Assembly: GCF_014851395.1 (NCBI RefSeq)
Contig: NW_024040040.1
Coordinates: 22,239,000-22,302,999 of the forward strand
DNA length: 64,000 nt
Direction of reading: 5' to 3'
From: Micropterus salmoides
Taxonomy: Eukaryota; Chordata; Actinopteri; Centrarchiformes; Centrarchidae
The notes below the pieces were generated by a model. That model was not told the DNA's origin. It saw nothing but the letters and a program-made list of their open reading frames with translations, and ran no database searches. This document shows positions 12,548-24,440 of the stretch, in pieces (the stretch's first letter is position 1; each line of letters begins with the position of its first letter). Both the position numbers and the translations under genes were made by a program.

Positions 12548-12659
12548 CATCCACAGGGTCCCTTGGTCTTGGTAGTCCGGCTGGAGCAGACGGTGGAGTG
12601 TCAACGACATCCAACCTGTCTGCAGTTTCTCTTAAAATCTGAGAAATGGACTTCTGCAT
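12548..12659 (-). CDS. Candidate orphan first coding exon
   Basis: On the - strand, ATG at 12659-12657 opens a 37-codon frame starting MQKSISQILRETADRLDVVD and continuing into a proline-rich PPSAPAGLPRPRDP. It reaches a good splice donor (gatg|gtaggtg) at 12547. A (CTG)9 run lies just upstream in the would-be 5'UTR. I do not recognise the protein and found no downstream exon nearby on that strand. It could be the first exon of a degraded transposon gene or a chance frame. Confidence 0.3.
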
Positions 12660-12676
12660 TTAGTTCTGTCTACGTT

Positions 12677-12703
12677 AGCAGCAGCAGCAGCAGCAGCAGC
12701 AGC
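12677..12703. repeat. (AGC)9 trinucleotide microsatellite
   Basis: A perfect AGC run of about nine units is followed by a T-rich tract. It is CTG on the - strand, immediately upstream of the candidate first exon. Confidence 0.9.
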
Positions 12704-12900
12704 TTTTTCTTCTTCTCCCTCCTTGTGGTGTTGTTGTCAGTTGGCAAATAACAAATTGGTGCGTTACCGCCACCAACTGGTATGGAGTGTGGATCAGACC
12801 TTTATATGTCTCTGATCATGGAGAGAAATACTTCTGTGAGTGATTACTTGGACTTAATGGGCGGGCCACAACACGTTGATTGACAGTTAAGGAAGAGGAA

Positions 12901-12985
12901 GGAAAAAGCAATGACAAAAGGTCTCTAAGGGAAAAGCAATGACAATAGGTCTCTAAGGGAAAAGCAATAACAATAGGTCTCCTTG
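12901..12985. repeat. 28-bp tandem repeat, three copies
   Basis: The unit gaaaagcaatgacaataggt plus ctctaagg occurs three times in a row with small changes, the last copy diverging at its end. Confidence 0.8.
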
Positions 12986-13014
12986 AGGAAAGGCAAAAGC
13001 AAATGTATGTATTT

Positions 13015-13225
13015 ATTCTTTTATTCATTCATTCTTTCTTTGATATATTTCTGCATTTATTTATATATTCTTTTATTCATTCATTCTTTTTTTGATATAT
13101 TTCTGCATTTATTTATTTATTCTTTTATTAATTCATTCTTTCCTTGATATATTTCCCCATTTATTTATTTATTCTTTTATTCATTCATTCTTTCTTGCAT
13201 TTATTTCCCCATTTATTTATTTATT
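13015..13225. repeat. 52-bp T-rich minisatellite, four copies
   Basis: Units begin ttcttttattcattcattct, then a variable middle (gatatatttctgc or ccccat), and end in tttatttattta. Four copies are consecutive. The open frame across it (13092-13337) is a low-complexity artefact. Confidence 0.85.
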
Positions 13226-13235
13226 CCTTCATTCA

Positions 13236-14266
13236 GTACTGTCAATTTGGATGTTCCATAACCAGCTTCCCTTGCTTAACCCATTAATATTGGCCATGTC
13301 AGAAAGGGATTTGACCAGAGCATTTGTTCCTCAATAAAATAAACAGAAAAAGCAAGTGCTAATTTGTTCATGATTCACATTAATAAGATTTAAAAAAAAA
13401 ATTGTTATATTGTTATTGAGGAAAATTATACTGTAGGAATTATTGTTAGGCTATTGTTTTATTGTCCAGCCCTAATTTATACTATGACTTGACTGAATAA
13501 GTGATGTTTATTACTGAAAGATGTACATATTGCCCAGTCTGCCTCACTAATCAACATTGTAATAGTCACTGTGAATTCAATGCTTTCCATCTTACATTAG
13601 TCCAGAGTTGTAACTAAACCTTCACTGAGAGACAGATAATTATTGTCTCGTTTTAAAATGATGTGCCAAGGGGTCTTGGCAATATTACTGGGGTACAGCA
13701 CATGGATACAGGGGGACGTGCCCCAGTAAAAAGGGTCTAACAATGCTTATGATAGAGACCCACAGTTGAGAGTCGTGAGCTAATCATTTATGTTTCCTGT
13801 GCTGCCTGCTTACCACAGCCCTGTAGAAGAGCTGTCACATGACAAATGAACGACTCAAATTCAGAGACCCACAGCTGAGAGTCGTGAACTAATCAATTCT
13901 GTTTTCTGTGCTGACGGAGCCCATGCAGCTGCCGTGTGATGAGTGAACGTAAGAGTCCAAGACTATTCACACGCACGTGAAAATGAACAGATTACTCACT
14001 CAGACTACTCGTTCCTCCTGAGTCATATACAAGATTAGGTCAAATGAACAAAATGTTCTTTGAAAGACTCAACACTACCACAAAACCTTTCCCTGTCTGA
14101 CTCAGGTTCATCTGTTGAAATGCATAAAACATCATCTGTCTGACATCAAATATTGTTGTATTCATTAAGTTTATGATACATAGTCAATCCCTGACAGAGG
14201 CAAATACAAATGTGCTATATTATGCAACACACTTGCCATTCAATCTATTTCTTGCAATGCATTAAT
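13236..14266. other. Non-coding stretch with a 115-bp imperfect duplication
   Basis: No gene seen. Two adjacent copies of a segment containing gagacccacag, gagtcgtgaactaatca and tgtgctg occur at about 13757-13860 and 13863-13970. Both end in sequence mentioning atga(c)aaatgaacg or atgagtgaacg. This is probably part of a dispersed non-coding element inside the presumed neuroligin intron. Confidence 0.45.
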
Positions 14267-14547
14267 TAGGGTTGAGCGATGTCTACAATGAAACATCGGG
14301 ATGGACGATGTCATCAGTAAAAAAATTGGTACACTATTAACTTACGTTACAAGTCGCGGTGGATATTATACGGACCAGGTAAAGCAACAGTGAACACACA
14401 GGGTGCAGATGTTGGTTTAAGTAGTTTAATAGGCTACGTCTGCTGGGGGGGCAGGGGTTTTACAATTACAATGCCGGCTCAACGTTGTGATGTCTGTCAG
14501 CAATCGCCGATGGACGATGGCATCGTCTATAAGCCCAAACCTAGTAT
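14267..14547. mobile_element. Non-autonomous inverted-repeat element, copy 1
   Basis: The left end agggttgagcgatgtc and right end gatggcatcgtctataagcc are loosely inverted copies. The interior has no reading frame. Much of the interior, in reverse orientation, recurs at 21067-21500 (gccatcgtccatcggcgat, aacatctgcac and tgtgtgttca blocks), which shows a dispersed family. Confidence 0.65.
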
Positions 14548-17310
14548 TAATACATAACTTGAGTCAAGAAGTCCAAGCTGATCATATGAATGTATGAAAA
14601 TCTGTTGGCTCTAATTTAGGCTACTTCACTGTCACACAATAACTTGTGTACTTTAGTACACCTGTGCTGGTTCTTGCTCTCTCCTCCTACATCCTTTTTC
14701 TTTCTCAGTGAATAGAGAATTTTATAAGGGTATTGGAGGACAGGCTGACTTCTCAGTCTCCAGCAACCTTGTGTCCACCCAAAAAGAGTTCAGTGCATGT
14801 CACTGATATACCAATAGCCTCAGTCTCCATTTTTTCCTTATTCATATGTAAATCTCATACACCCAAAATACAGAAAATGGGCAAATGCTAATAAGCTCTA
14901 GATGTTACATAACATCTGGGATGTTTACACCCCCAAAGTACAGCCCACATTCCAGAGTTAGCGGTCATACAAGCTCATAGAGCTAGAGCTGTAAATTGTG
15001 CAGTACAGTGTGTCTCACAGTAAAGTGCTTTTACCGTTATGAAGAAAAGGTAAATGTTTTCTGGTTTTCCCTCTGTCCAAGGGCTGCGCTGCATCTGCAA
15101 TTTATGATATTTCCTGATGGACAGATTGACTTGCTACTAACGCTGCGGATTGCTAACCGTTGCTAACAGTAGCTCCTGTGGCTCTGAACCAGCTGAGCAC
15201 CAAGCTTCAGGTCCAGGCAGAATCAGCAATAGGACGGCTAGCTGCAAGGCTAACTCAGTAGCTAAGTTAGTAGCAACTGCGGTTGGCAGTAGTTAGCTGC
15301 TAAAGTAACCTGTAACATGTAAACTCCATAAATCGGCAAAAGTGGAGGAATCTCCATCAACTCTGATCCAGTTTCAGTAAAACCAGAGAATAAAGTTGTG
15401 TTTTTTTAGTGCTGGACAACGATTACATTTTTTAATCACGATAAATCGCATGATTTTCTTTCAAAATTGAATAATGAATTCTAAAGTAGTGTATTGCGCA
15501 CTTTTAATTAAATACCAGCAGTATTCCCCTTACAAAGTAGCAATAAAATATTTCTTGTTAATCTCAACTTAAACATTAATGTAATGAAATCGAATATAAA
15601 ACCAAAGCTATTTGCCACTGCCAGGGCATTACCTTTTATCTAGCTTGTTAAAACAAGTTACCATCAGAGTCCAGTTTTCTTGGGATTTTTTTCTGAACAG
15701 GTATCAGCAGAAACATTTCAGGTGAAGTAGTCGCCTCACGAACACGCCCGCCCGCTGCTGAAGTTGAATTTTGTACACGACGCACAGCACAAATCATTGG
15801 AAGAGAGACTGATCCTCACTGTTTGTGAGTTTCCAGAATCTATTACTGTTTACTAAATAGGACATCAACAGGAGGGAATTTGCATGGCAGAGCATCCCCG
15901 CAAAACTAGATGTAGGCCTGTAGTATGGAGTTAAAACATCACAGAAGCCGCTTTCTTCATAAACATTTAAAGCTGCTCTGGTGTCAGGCGGCACTAAGGT
16001 AACACTGAATACATTACAGCCCACCAAAGTGCATGAAAGCATATGTTTCATCAATCCAGTGAAACGTTTTGCGACTGCAAATTTTCAGTTTTGATATACC
16101 TGTCAGACTGAGTGGCGTACAGATTTAGCATTTCGCTTTTGAGCGAATTCAGCAGCAGAGGAGTGGCATATTGTTCCAGCATATGTTAGCACTGAGATGA
16201 CAGGCCCACCAAATGCTATCAGTGCCTTATGTATTGTTCCACCAGTTGGAGGGCAGACCTTGCAGCTTTTTAATAAGGTATAAGGCAAAGATACATGTTG
16301 AGCTGTGTACATTTTGGACCAATGTGTTTGCACTACCTTTAATAGCTTTAGTTGTTACCTTGGCAACAACTACTCGACCTGGGGTCCATATTAAAAATAT
16401 ACACTATTACTATTCTGTATATTCAATTATGAATGTCAGTGACTATGGTCTCACATTTTTTCTGTTTTGTTTGTGAAATGTATCCATCTGATACCCAGCC
16501 TTTAAAGTTTTTGCTTTTGCATTTAGGATGAAGCGTGGGGGATTACATAAGTGATAACAAACCATTCTTTTAAGCATAAACAGTTTATTTTTGCACCTAC
16601 AGTTATTTGCCTAAGCTTCATTGAGACGTCAGTTATCTAAGCTGATTAAACATGAAGTAAAGGACCTCACTGTTTCTTGAAATTTGGATAACCACATGAA
16701 TTACTTTTACAAACTAAAATAGGTTATTGTCTGATTATAGCAAAACAATGTGTTATTTGAAAGAACAAAGGACACAATCTTCTTGTAACACACAGTGTTG
16801 CTCAGTTCAATATACTTGGTCTGGTATGACCAGCAACTTTAGATAGATGTTGTGTACTAACGTTACTGAGTCAGTTCCGTGGCTCCGTCACTGTCACTCC
16901 CTATTAGGAAACACCAGGCTTAGGTTCAAAAGTTAGACTCAGAGCCTACAGTTACATGCTGGGCTCATAAAACACTATATGAACAGCCTGCACTCATAAA
17001 TATGTCCACAAATAACATGACTTTCAAATAGCATGCTGTGCTTATGCCAAAGTCCATTTTTGCTTGCAGGTGATAGACCAATACCAGGCTGTACTTTCAT
17101 TGTGAAGAGAACGTGTATATGCAAATGTCATAAAGAAATTTTTTTTATTATTCTATTCTTACTTCTTACCAGATTATTACTACTGCTACTAGTACTACTT
17201 CGGAGGAGGAGGGGGGCTGACCTGACCTGGGGGGTCCTATCTGGAGACTGTTTATAGCACGTGTCCCATATTTTTTATTACATATTAGTGACTACTTTCC
17301 ATTTTCACAG
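14548..17310. other. Presumed intronic sequence, no gene
   Basis: Read on both strands without finding a convincing exon. It includes a likely old dispersed repeat around 15408-15640 (cggacaacgattac-like start, taatcacgataaatcgcatg) and a short CTA/TAC-rich patch near 17160-17200. Frames here are short and without recognisable domains. Confidence 0.4.
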
Positions 17311-18198
17311 TAGCCATGTTTCCATCTAATTGTCATGCAAATTTTAAGCATACTTTTGAAATGTCGCAAAAAAGAAATTGCGTAATATGTGTGTTTCCAT
17401 CAGCTGGTTTGGAGCGAATAAACCAGGCTACGGCAAGCGTAGTTGCATCAGTAGTTGACGTTACACATGACTGTAATAAACAAGACGTATGGGTTCCAAA
17501 CCAGAAACAAAACCAGTCACATGAACATGAGGAACATTGATCTTAGAAGACTTGAGAGGTCCTCAGAAATGTGTTTCATGCAAGCACGTTGCTACCAGCC
17601 ATGTCTCCACACGTTATGGGAATATCTGGTGTTATGCCAAGTTTTGCATTCTTGCCGAGAATTGCATGCACCTCCAAATAATGCTTTTAAATGCTATAAT
17701 ATCTTTTGTGGGGGTTCATCAATGGTGATAAATGATTCGAAGTATATATTTTATGAACGTTTAGAGTTTAGAGTAATATTTTATTACATTCAGTAGAAGT
17801 ATCATTCATTGAGATTCAGCAAAAATATGCGGTGATAACCCCATTTGATCAGTGTGCAAAGCAAAAGGACCTTTAAGAGGTGAATGCATAATTCGGCAGA
17901 ACAGATGATAAAGGCTACCTGCCGAGATTTGCATCCACCTCTTTTCTCAGCACAAATGAGCGTTACCAGCCGAGAGGTGCATGAAATTCTCGGCAGGCAT
18001 GCCAACAGCAGAAACAGCTGATCAGTCGTGAGTTACAAGTTCGCTACGTCAGAACTTATCTCCCATTTAGCGCATTAACTCTTTTTCGACAAAAAACACC
18101 TCAAGTGAGCGTAAAACCTTTTTTGCGAAATTCCATCAACCTTTTCTAATGCGATGCTTCAAAATGTGCATTAAAAAACATTGATGGAAACACGGCTA
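17311..18198. mobile_element. Inverted-repeat DNA element, about 890 bp
   Basis: The left end tagccatgtttccatctaat and the reverse complement of the right end (tagccgtgtttccatcaatg) match. Both are followed inward by gcaaaaaa/tttttgcga blocks. The interior carries three copies of a gccgaga-t-tgcat-cacctc motif (17653, 17918, and inverted near 17970). No transposase is recognisable, so it is non-autonomous; Harbinger or hAT type is undecided. Confidence 0.68.
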
Positions 18199-21066
18199 AT
18201 GTCTATTTAAGATATGTACATATTGTTGTTATTTTAGTGTTTTTCTCTCCCGTTTTACTCATATATTCTAACCCAAGTGAAAGTATGTCAGCCAAAGACG
18301 AGTGGACAATAAAGATGTCTATTCTATTCTGTTCTACTATTGTAAAGAGTGTAATGTCGTGTAAAAAATCAAGACTTGGGCCAGATAAGAAAGCTTGAAC
18401 TTTTACCAACATTTTTATTATCAACAAAAACAGACACCAATTAGAATACAAAAGTTCCACCGGAGTGTGTCAGAGATCGGTGCAAAATAGAGTCCCATTC
18501 TGTTACCAGAACAGAGACCCGAGTCAACATGAAAACCATGTAACGACTGACTTTCACCTCCTTTTGGACCTCCTTTTATAGCTCTGTTTCTTGGCTTCAC
18601 ATCATCTCTTGGCTCTCTTTCCTACTGCACCTGAATCTGGGAATGTCCAAGATTTTCACGTGCCTAAGCATTTGGTGGGAAAGTCCCTGACTGCCTGCTC
18701 CTCCTCTCTGTGTCTTTTGCATGCACTCTGCTTGATCATGCCATTTCATCCATAACCTGACTTTTGTGGAATAAACTGGTGTTGTTTGTGCTCTGTGCTA
18801 GAAACAGGACATTCTTACTGTGATGGACTATATTGATGTATGTTTTGTAATACAAAATCTGCTTCTATATTTTCCTTTGCAAGGTATTTTTGATGCTGCC
18901 TCACTGTGCTCCCTCCCTTTTCTCCCAAAGCACACGAACTTGCTCACATACACACATGTGCTACTGCTGAGCCTGGGCAGTTAGATACAGAAAGGAGCAC
19001 ACACACTCAGAGCTGTAGAGTTTTAACACTGTGATCCTAACTTTACACTATAAAATAACACTTTAAATGATGACAATGTAGACCACCATTGCTCTAGTAA
19101 TTAATGATAACAATTTAGGCTATAATGCTCCAAAATAATTTACAACAAGTGTGTATACTAATATTTATTTTATACAGTTTCTGCAGTTAGTATATAATAA
19201 ATCAACATATTTACTTACAGGAAATTCTACTTGCCCCATGAACTTTGGAATGTCATTGACAGGTAAACATCACAAACATACAGCAAAATGTTTTTTTCCA
19301 AAACTTGAATCGCTATCCTTCATTTTCTTGGGTGTTTCCTGGAGCCGTTTTACCACCATCCAAAATTGTTCAAATTCTTTCCAGCTGTGTGCAACTCCTC
19401 CATTTGGTTTTTGAATTGCATCGAGGGGCAAGTGTCGAATACGTTTTTAGTCTGCATACTGCCATACTTTTTTGAGTATGCTTTATTTTGTCACTCAAAA
19501 CCTGCTTAGAATTAATTTGTAGTACGGATTTTGAGATACAGCTTTACAGTACATTGGCACCATTAGCATACTGTACACACATCTTCTCACACAAACACTC
19601 AGTTCATTAGAAGACACTTTTGTCCAAAGCAACAGATAATACACCCATTCAACCTCTAAAGGAGGATGTAGAAGTGCACAACCATAACACATCTATTTTC
19701 CCATGCATAGACTGCACATTAACAACACTACTTACCTTAACACATACATCAGTACACATGTATGAGTAATGTCACAGAAACACACCCTCACTGATTGTTG
19801 TCTTTTATACAGAGACCCCAAAATGCAATGCGGACACACACACCACCCCAACAACACACACAGATACTCAAACACTCCACTGTGTTGGCTCCAAGGTTGT
19901 TGTCTATCCTTCAGTCCCCCTCCCCTCTCCAAAGTTAATGAAATCACTGCCATAAAGTCACCAGACAGGCAGCTCTGTTCCAAACTACAAAAACCGAACA
20001 CCCCGGGTGAGATTGAATATTAAGAAAAATGTGACAACAGACCTGGAAATGTTTCATTGGTGTATAAAGGGCATTTTGTCAGAGCATTTGTCAGCTCATG
20101 CATTCAAACTCTGAGTCACCTAGAAATGCATTAGCTAGAGGGAGCGGAATAATAGTGCTAAGTGAACTTAGTGAACAGTTACGTTGTTGATATCATGCTG
20201 CTTTGAAATGATTTGAATGAAAAGCCAATTTATAGAGTCACATGTTTTAAAAATGCTAATAATTTTTAAAATGGTGATGAAAATGAAAGTCATATTTAGT
20301 ATGTTTCCTGTTATTTTATGTCCCATTAATGCATGTTTACTGTGTCATAATGGATTTGGAGAAAGGTATCATACATTGATTATCATGGACGTTGTTAGGC
20401 CTATTTTATGGGGGCTGAAGCCACCCTAACATGGTCCTAAGCCCCCCAAATAATAACAATTTTTTTTTTTTTTACAGTGCAGACATGTACACAACAAAGA
20501 AAAGCAAGAATATTGATAAACACTATAGAAATATACAAATATAATTCTATTTAAAATAATCCTCCTGGTTGTTTCCTCTGCTTCATAATTTAAATCCCTA
20601 CTTTGTCGGCCACTAGGACCCAGAGGGAGGCTGCTTTTCATTGCTTCTCTGCGGAGCTGCCTAGTACCTTTACTACACACAGAGAGACACATGGACACAC
20701 ACACACACACACACACACAGTGACACACTGACTTGGTGAAGGAAGATTGATTCAATGTAGAGTGATACAGAGTGAAACTGTAAGTTGTTGTTAGTGACTG
20801 TTAGTTGCTGAACTTAAGCTACGTTTACTTGAGGTAAAGGAAAGGGGATATTTTAGTTGGCTATGGAAGAGGTCAGTAAGTTAGTGGTCTGCAGGTCACT
20901 AGTGATCTAAAGGTCGGAAATGTGGGCTGTTTTGTTTTCTTCTAACAATAGGCATTTGTTGGCAGGTCTAGGCACCAAGGCAAAGCCTAAACTAAATTGT
21001 TTCATGATATTTACTATATTTGCTATATTCTGACCCAAAGGCTAGGCTTTACATGAGCATATACCT
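18199..21066. other. Presumed intronic sequence with simple repeats
   Basis: No gene seen. It holds a T14 run at 20459-20474 and a CA microsatellite at 20695-20719. A possible old repeat end lies near 20395-20450 (gggggctgaagccaccc). Short frames carry no domain signature. Confidence 0.4.
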
Positions 21067-21505
21067 ACTAGGGTTGGGCCGATAGATGATGCCATCGTCC
21101 ATCGGCGATGGCTGACAGATGGTCGATGGTTGAGCAGGCAAACCCTGTTAATTCCAATCCCCGGCAAAAAAAATCAAAATTTTCACATAATACCTCTATG
21201 TGAAGATTTTACATTATTACCTTCCTCTCTGTCTCCCCCCTCACCCGTCTTCTCCACTTTCTCCATCAGCAGTGCGTTCTATAAAGTTGCCTAAAAGACT
21301 CAGAATTCGCTTTTTCCATATTTTTCCACCTGTGATCCGTTATCCGTTATCACGGCAGCAGGTGAGCCACTTGAGGGCTTGTTAATGACGCAGCCTATCA
21401 AACAACCGAAACTAACATCTGCACTCTGTGTGTTCAATGCTGCTTTACCCTGTCCTTGCTTGTAAAATATCTACCGCAACTTGTAATGTCATAGGCTACC
21501 AAGTT
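21067..21505. mobile_element. Non-autonomous inverted-repeat element, copy 2 (reverse)
   Basis: It starts gggttgggccgatagatgat and contains gccatcgtccatcggcgatg, then the aacatctgcac and tgtgtgttcaatgctgcttt blocks. These are the reverse complement of the 14267-14547 element. Its far end is not recognisable, so this copy is truncated or diverged, and a 150-bp insert separates the shared blocks. Confidence 0.55.
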
Positions 21506-22049
21506 TTTAACTGAGTGAAGTCTGTGCGAGGTAACACATGCACATAAGACGACCGCTAACCCTAAGATTTCAGTTTTCATGAGACTCTATTGTCTGTATA
21601 CAAAATGCAAAGAAATGCAGTTTGGAGCAAAACACTGAACTTAGCAGCTTTAAAATAGTTTATTAGCAATAAGCAATCAAGATTTGTATAAAATAGTGTT
21701 AAAAAACATCACATCTTGTTCTTTTGATATATATGTAGGCTATATATATATAAAAAAAAATCCTAGAGGAGGCACCCACATTTTTTTGCTTCGATGCCCA
21801 TGTAACATTACAGTAAGTTTTGTGCAGCAGAGGAGAAATGGAAAAAGAGAGTTTGTCTGTCGCTTTTTATTTGTTAACATCTTGGCTTCTTCCCTGGTTG
21901 TTGACAGAAGTGTAGTTCTAATACAGTAACAAAACATCCCTGTTGATGATTCAGCCCTATATCCTGGATAGGTAAATAAAAACAATTTGGTACTTCGATT
22001 AAATGTTTTTTAATTTTCTTCTCGTCTCTCTTCTATTTTCCTCTTTCAG

Positions 22050-22944
22050 AGATCCAAACCAACCAGTTCCACAAGATACAAAGTTCATCCACACAAAACC
22101 CAACCGGTTTGAAGAAGTAGCCTGGACCAAGTACAACCCCAAAGACCAACTCTATCTTCACATTGGTCTCAAACCTCGAGTCAGAGACCACTACCGTGCT
22201 ACCAAGGTCGCTTTCTGGTTAGAACTAGTTCCGCATCTACACAACATTAATGAATTTTTTCAATACGTATCCACAACCACCAAGATACCTCCGCAGGACA
22301 CCACCCCCTACCCCTATACCAAACGGTTCCCTGGCAAAAACAACTGGCCTTCCACCACCCGCCATCCAGGTGTCCCACCTGCCAACACCAAACAGACCAC
22401 TGACCAGCGCAAGAGTGGCGACCTGACTGATGAGTCTACTGTGGTAATCGAGACCAAGAGGGACTACTCCACTGAGCTCAGTGTCACCATTGCAGTTGGA
22501 GCCTCCCTGCTCTTTCTGAACATCCTCGCCTTTGCTGCACTCTACTACAAGAAAGACAAGCGAAGGCACGAGTCCAACCACCGCATCTCCACCCCTCAGC
22601 GCAACTCTGCTCCAACCAACACGCCCTCCACCACTAATAATGTGGCCCACCTGCAGAGCGAGGAACTGATGTCTCTGCAGATGAAGCAGCAGCAGCTGGA
22701 GCACGAGCATCACCACGAGTGTGAGTCCCTGCAGACCCATGACACACTGCGTCTGACCTGCCCACCAGACTACACCCTCACCCTGCGCCGATCACCTGAT
22801 GACATACCCCTGATGACGCCCAGCACCATCACTATGATCCCCAACTCACTGGCTGGCATGCAGCCTCTGCACAACTTCAATACTTTCGGTGGCAGCCAGA
22901 ACAGTACCAACTTACCCCACGGCCACTCCACCACGAGAGTATAG
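22050..22944 (+). CDS. nlgn4x: Neuroligin-4-type gene, last coding exon
   Basis: Neuroligins are postsynaptic adhesion proteins that bind presynaptic neurexins. A strong acceptor (pyrimidine tract, ttcag at 22045-22049) opens the exon with the third base of a codon, and the frame ends at TAG 22942-22944. The exon gives the end of the esterase-like ectodomain (NPKDQLYLHIGLKPRVRDHY, WLELVPHLHN), then a Thr/Pro-rich stalk. One membrane span follows (LSVTIAVGASLLFLNILAFA, about 22477-22551), then KKDKRR. The cytoplasmic tail has the gephyrin-binding type block PPDYTLTLRRSPDD and a C-terminal STTRV PDZ ligand. The QNSTNLPHGHSTTRV end and PDDIPLMTP stretch fit neuroligin 4 better than 1, 2 or 3. 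The tail carries extra Asn/Thr and Gln/His-rich residues compared with mammals. Earlier exons must lie left of the window. Confidence 0.9.
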
Positions 22945-24440
22945 CTCCACTGAGACTGGAAGGCACCAGATTTCTTATGGATCAGCAACTAACCTTGCAA
23001 GGCATATGATAAGATAAAAGTGTGTGAAGCACAGACTCACAAGATGTTATTTTGCTACCATGCCTTCTTATAAAGTATATACAGTATATATTGATCACAA
23101 AGTCATGAAAATATTAAAAGTGAATGTTACTATAGTAATAACTCTGTTTGGAGCTAAGCTTCATGAAAGAGTTTCAAGAAATTTTACCAAAAGACATGGT
23201 GACAAGGGGATGACTGTTAATATTCTTACAACACAAAATGAAGAGTTTGAGTGGGACACACAAGTGTTTTGTGCTATACATACACTATAGGAAGACAGTG
23301 GTGGAAGGGGTTGTTGAAAAGCAGCAATCGAACATTTGGAACATCATCTGTTAATGATCCATGCATCAGACACCTGACCTGACTGGCACAGAATTCTACA
23401 CCCCAGCCTGAAATGTATTTATGGAAACTTTGTAAAAAAAAAAAAAAATTAAAAAGAAAGAAAGAAAGAAAAAAGGTATATAGTTGTGCGTGGAAATTTT
23501 AAATTTCATAAAGAAAAAAATACATTAAAAGAGCTCCTATTATTATTCTTTTGGCTGAGATACTTTTGGTTTTTCTAGCTTGTGCTTTCTGTTTAGGTGC
23601 GTGTAAATATAACTGAACATTATTCATTGTTTTTCTGATTACAACCTGTGTTTCATTGTTTTTTTCACAGAACAACCAAAATGCAAACACAATCCCATCT
23701 TTGGAGAGTTACACACACTGCGTTTGCAGGTCATCACATACGCTACCGTCTTGTGTGTTGCTTTGTTTCCTCTCTTTAGACAGTGCTTGTCCAGAAGAGC
23801 TTTACTCTACATTTTCAGACATATCTCCTGTCTGAGAATGAGGAGTGACTTGATCCGATCACCTACTGTCACCTAATGTAACGCTTCTGATCATTTTCTT
23901 TGTGGGCTTTTTCTGTCTTGCAATCTCAGCACTGCCTGCTTACAATGTGACCAGCAATGTATTATTTAGAAATAAAAAAGGCAGTGAATATTTTGTATCA
24001 ATATTAGTTGGATATGTTTGTAAAGAAATATATGTTAGATATTTCAGATTGTCATATGCTAGCAATATGTAAAGTACTGTCCCAGGCTTGTGATATTATG
24101 GGCTACATAAGCAAGTGAATGAGTTTAAATATTAATAGTACTAATTATTATAAAATTACAAAAAAAGTAACCATTAACTCTCTTTCCGTTTTGCATCCTA
24201 AAAAATGGAACATCCAGAAGAGTTTAAGCTACATTTGTAAATTCTATAAAAATATATTCTTGCCATTTGGTCCCTAAACCAGTTAAGATAACAAGGGTTT
24301 TAATAGAGCATAAAAATCCCTAGTTTGTCTTATATTAGTTTGCAGTTTTGCCTTAAGTGATAATAGAGATATTTCTGGCTGGACACCTGTATAAACTTTT
24401 TCTGCAACATTTTTAATAAAACATCACAGTATTTTCTAAA
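22945..24440 (+). other. nlgn4x: Neuroligin 3' untranslated region
   Basis: Non-coding AT-rich sequence follows the stop. AATAAA occurs at 23971 and again at 24415, the latter about 20 bases before an A13 run at 24440. Either may end the transcript, so alternative polyadenylation is possible. The end point is inferred. Confidence 0.55.

Noticed and set aside
13092..13337. Phe/Ile-rich membrane-like frame
   Set aside because: Direct translation of the T-rich 52-bp minisatellite.
22237..22740. 167-codon frame on the - strand
   Set aside because: It lies exactly antisense to the neuroligin exon and is Leu/Val/Gly-rich with no domain; a shadow of the real frame.
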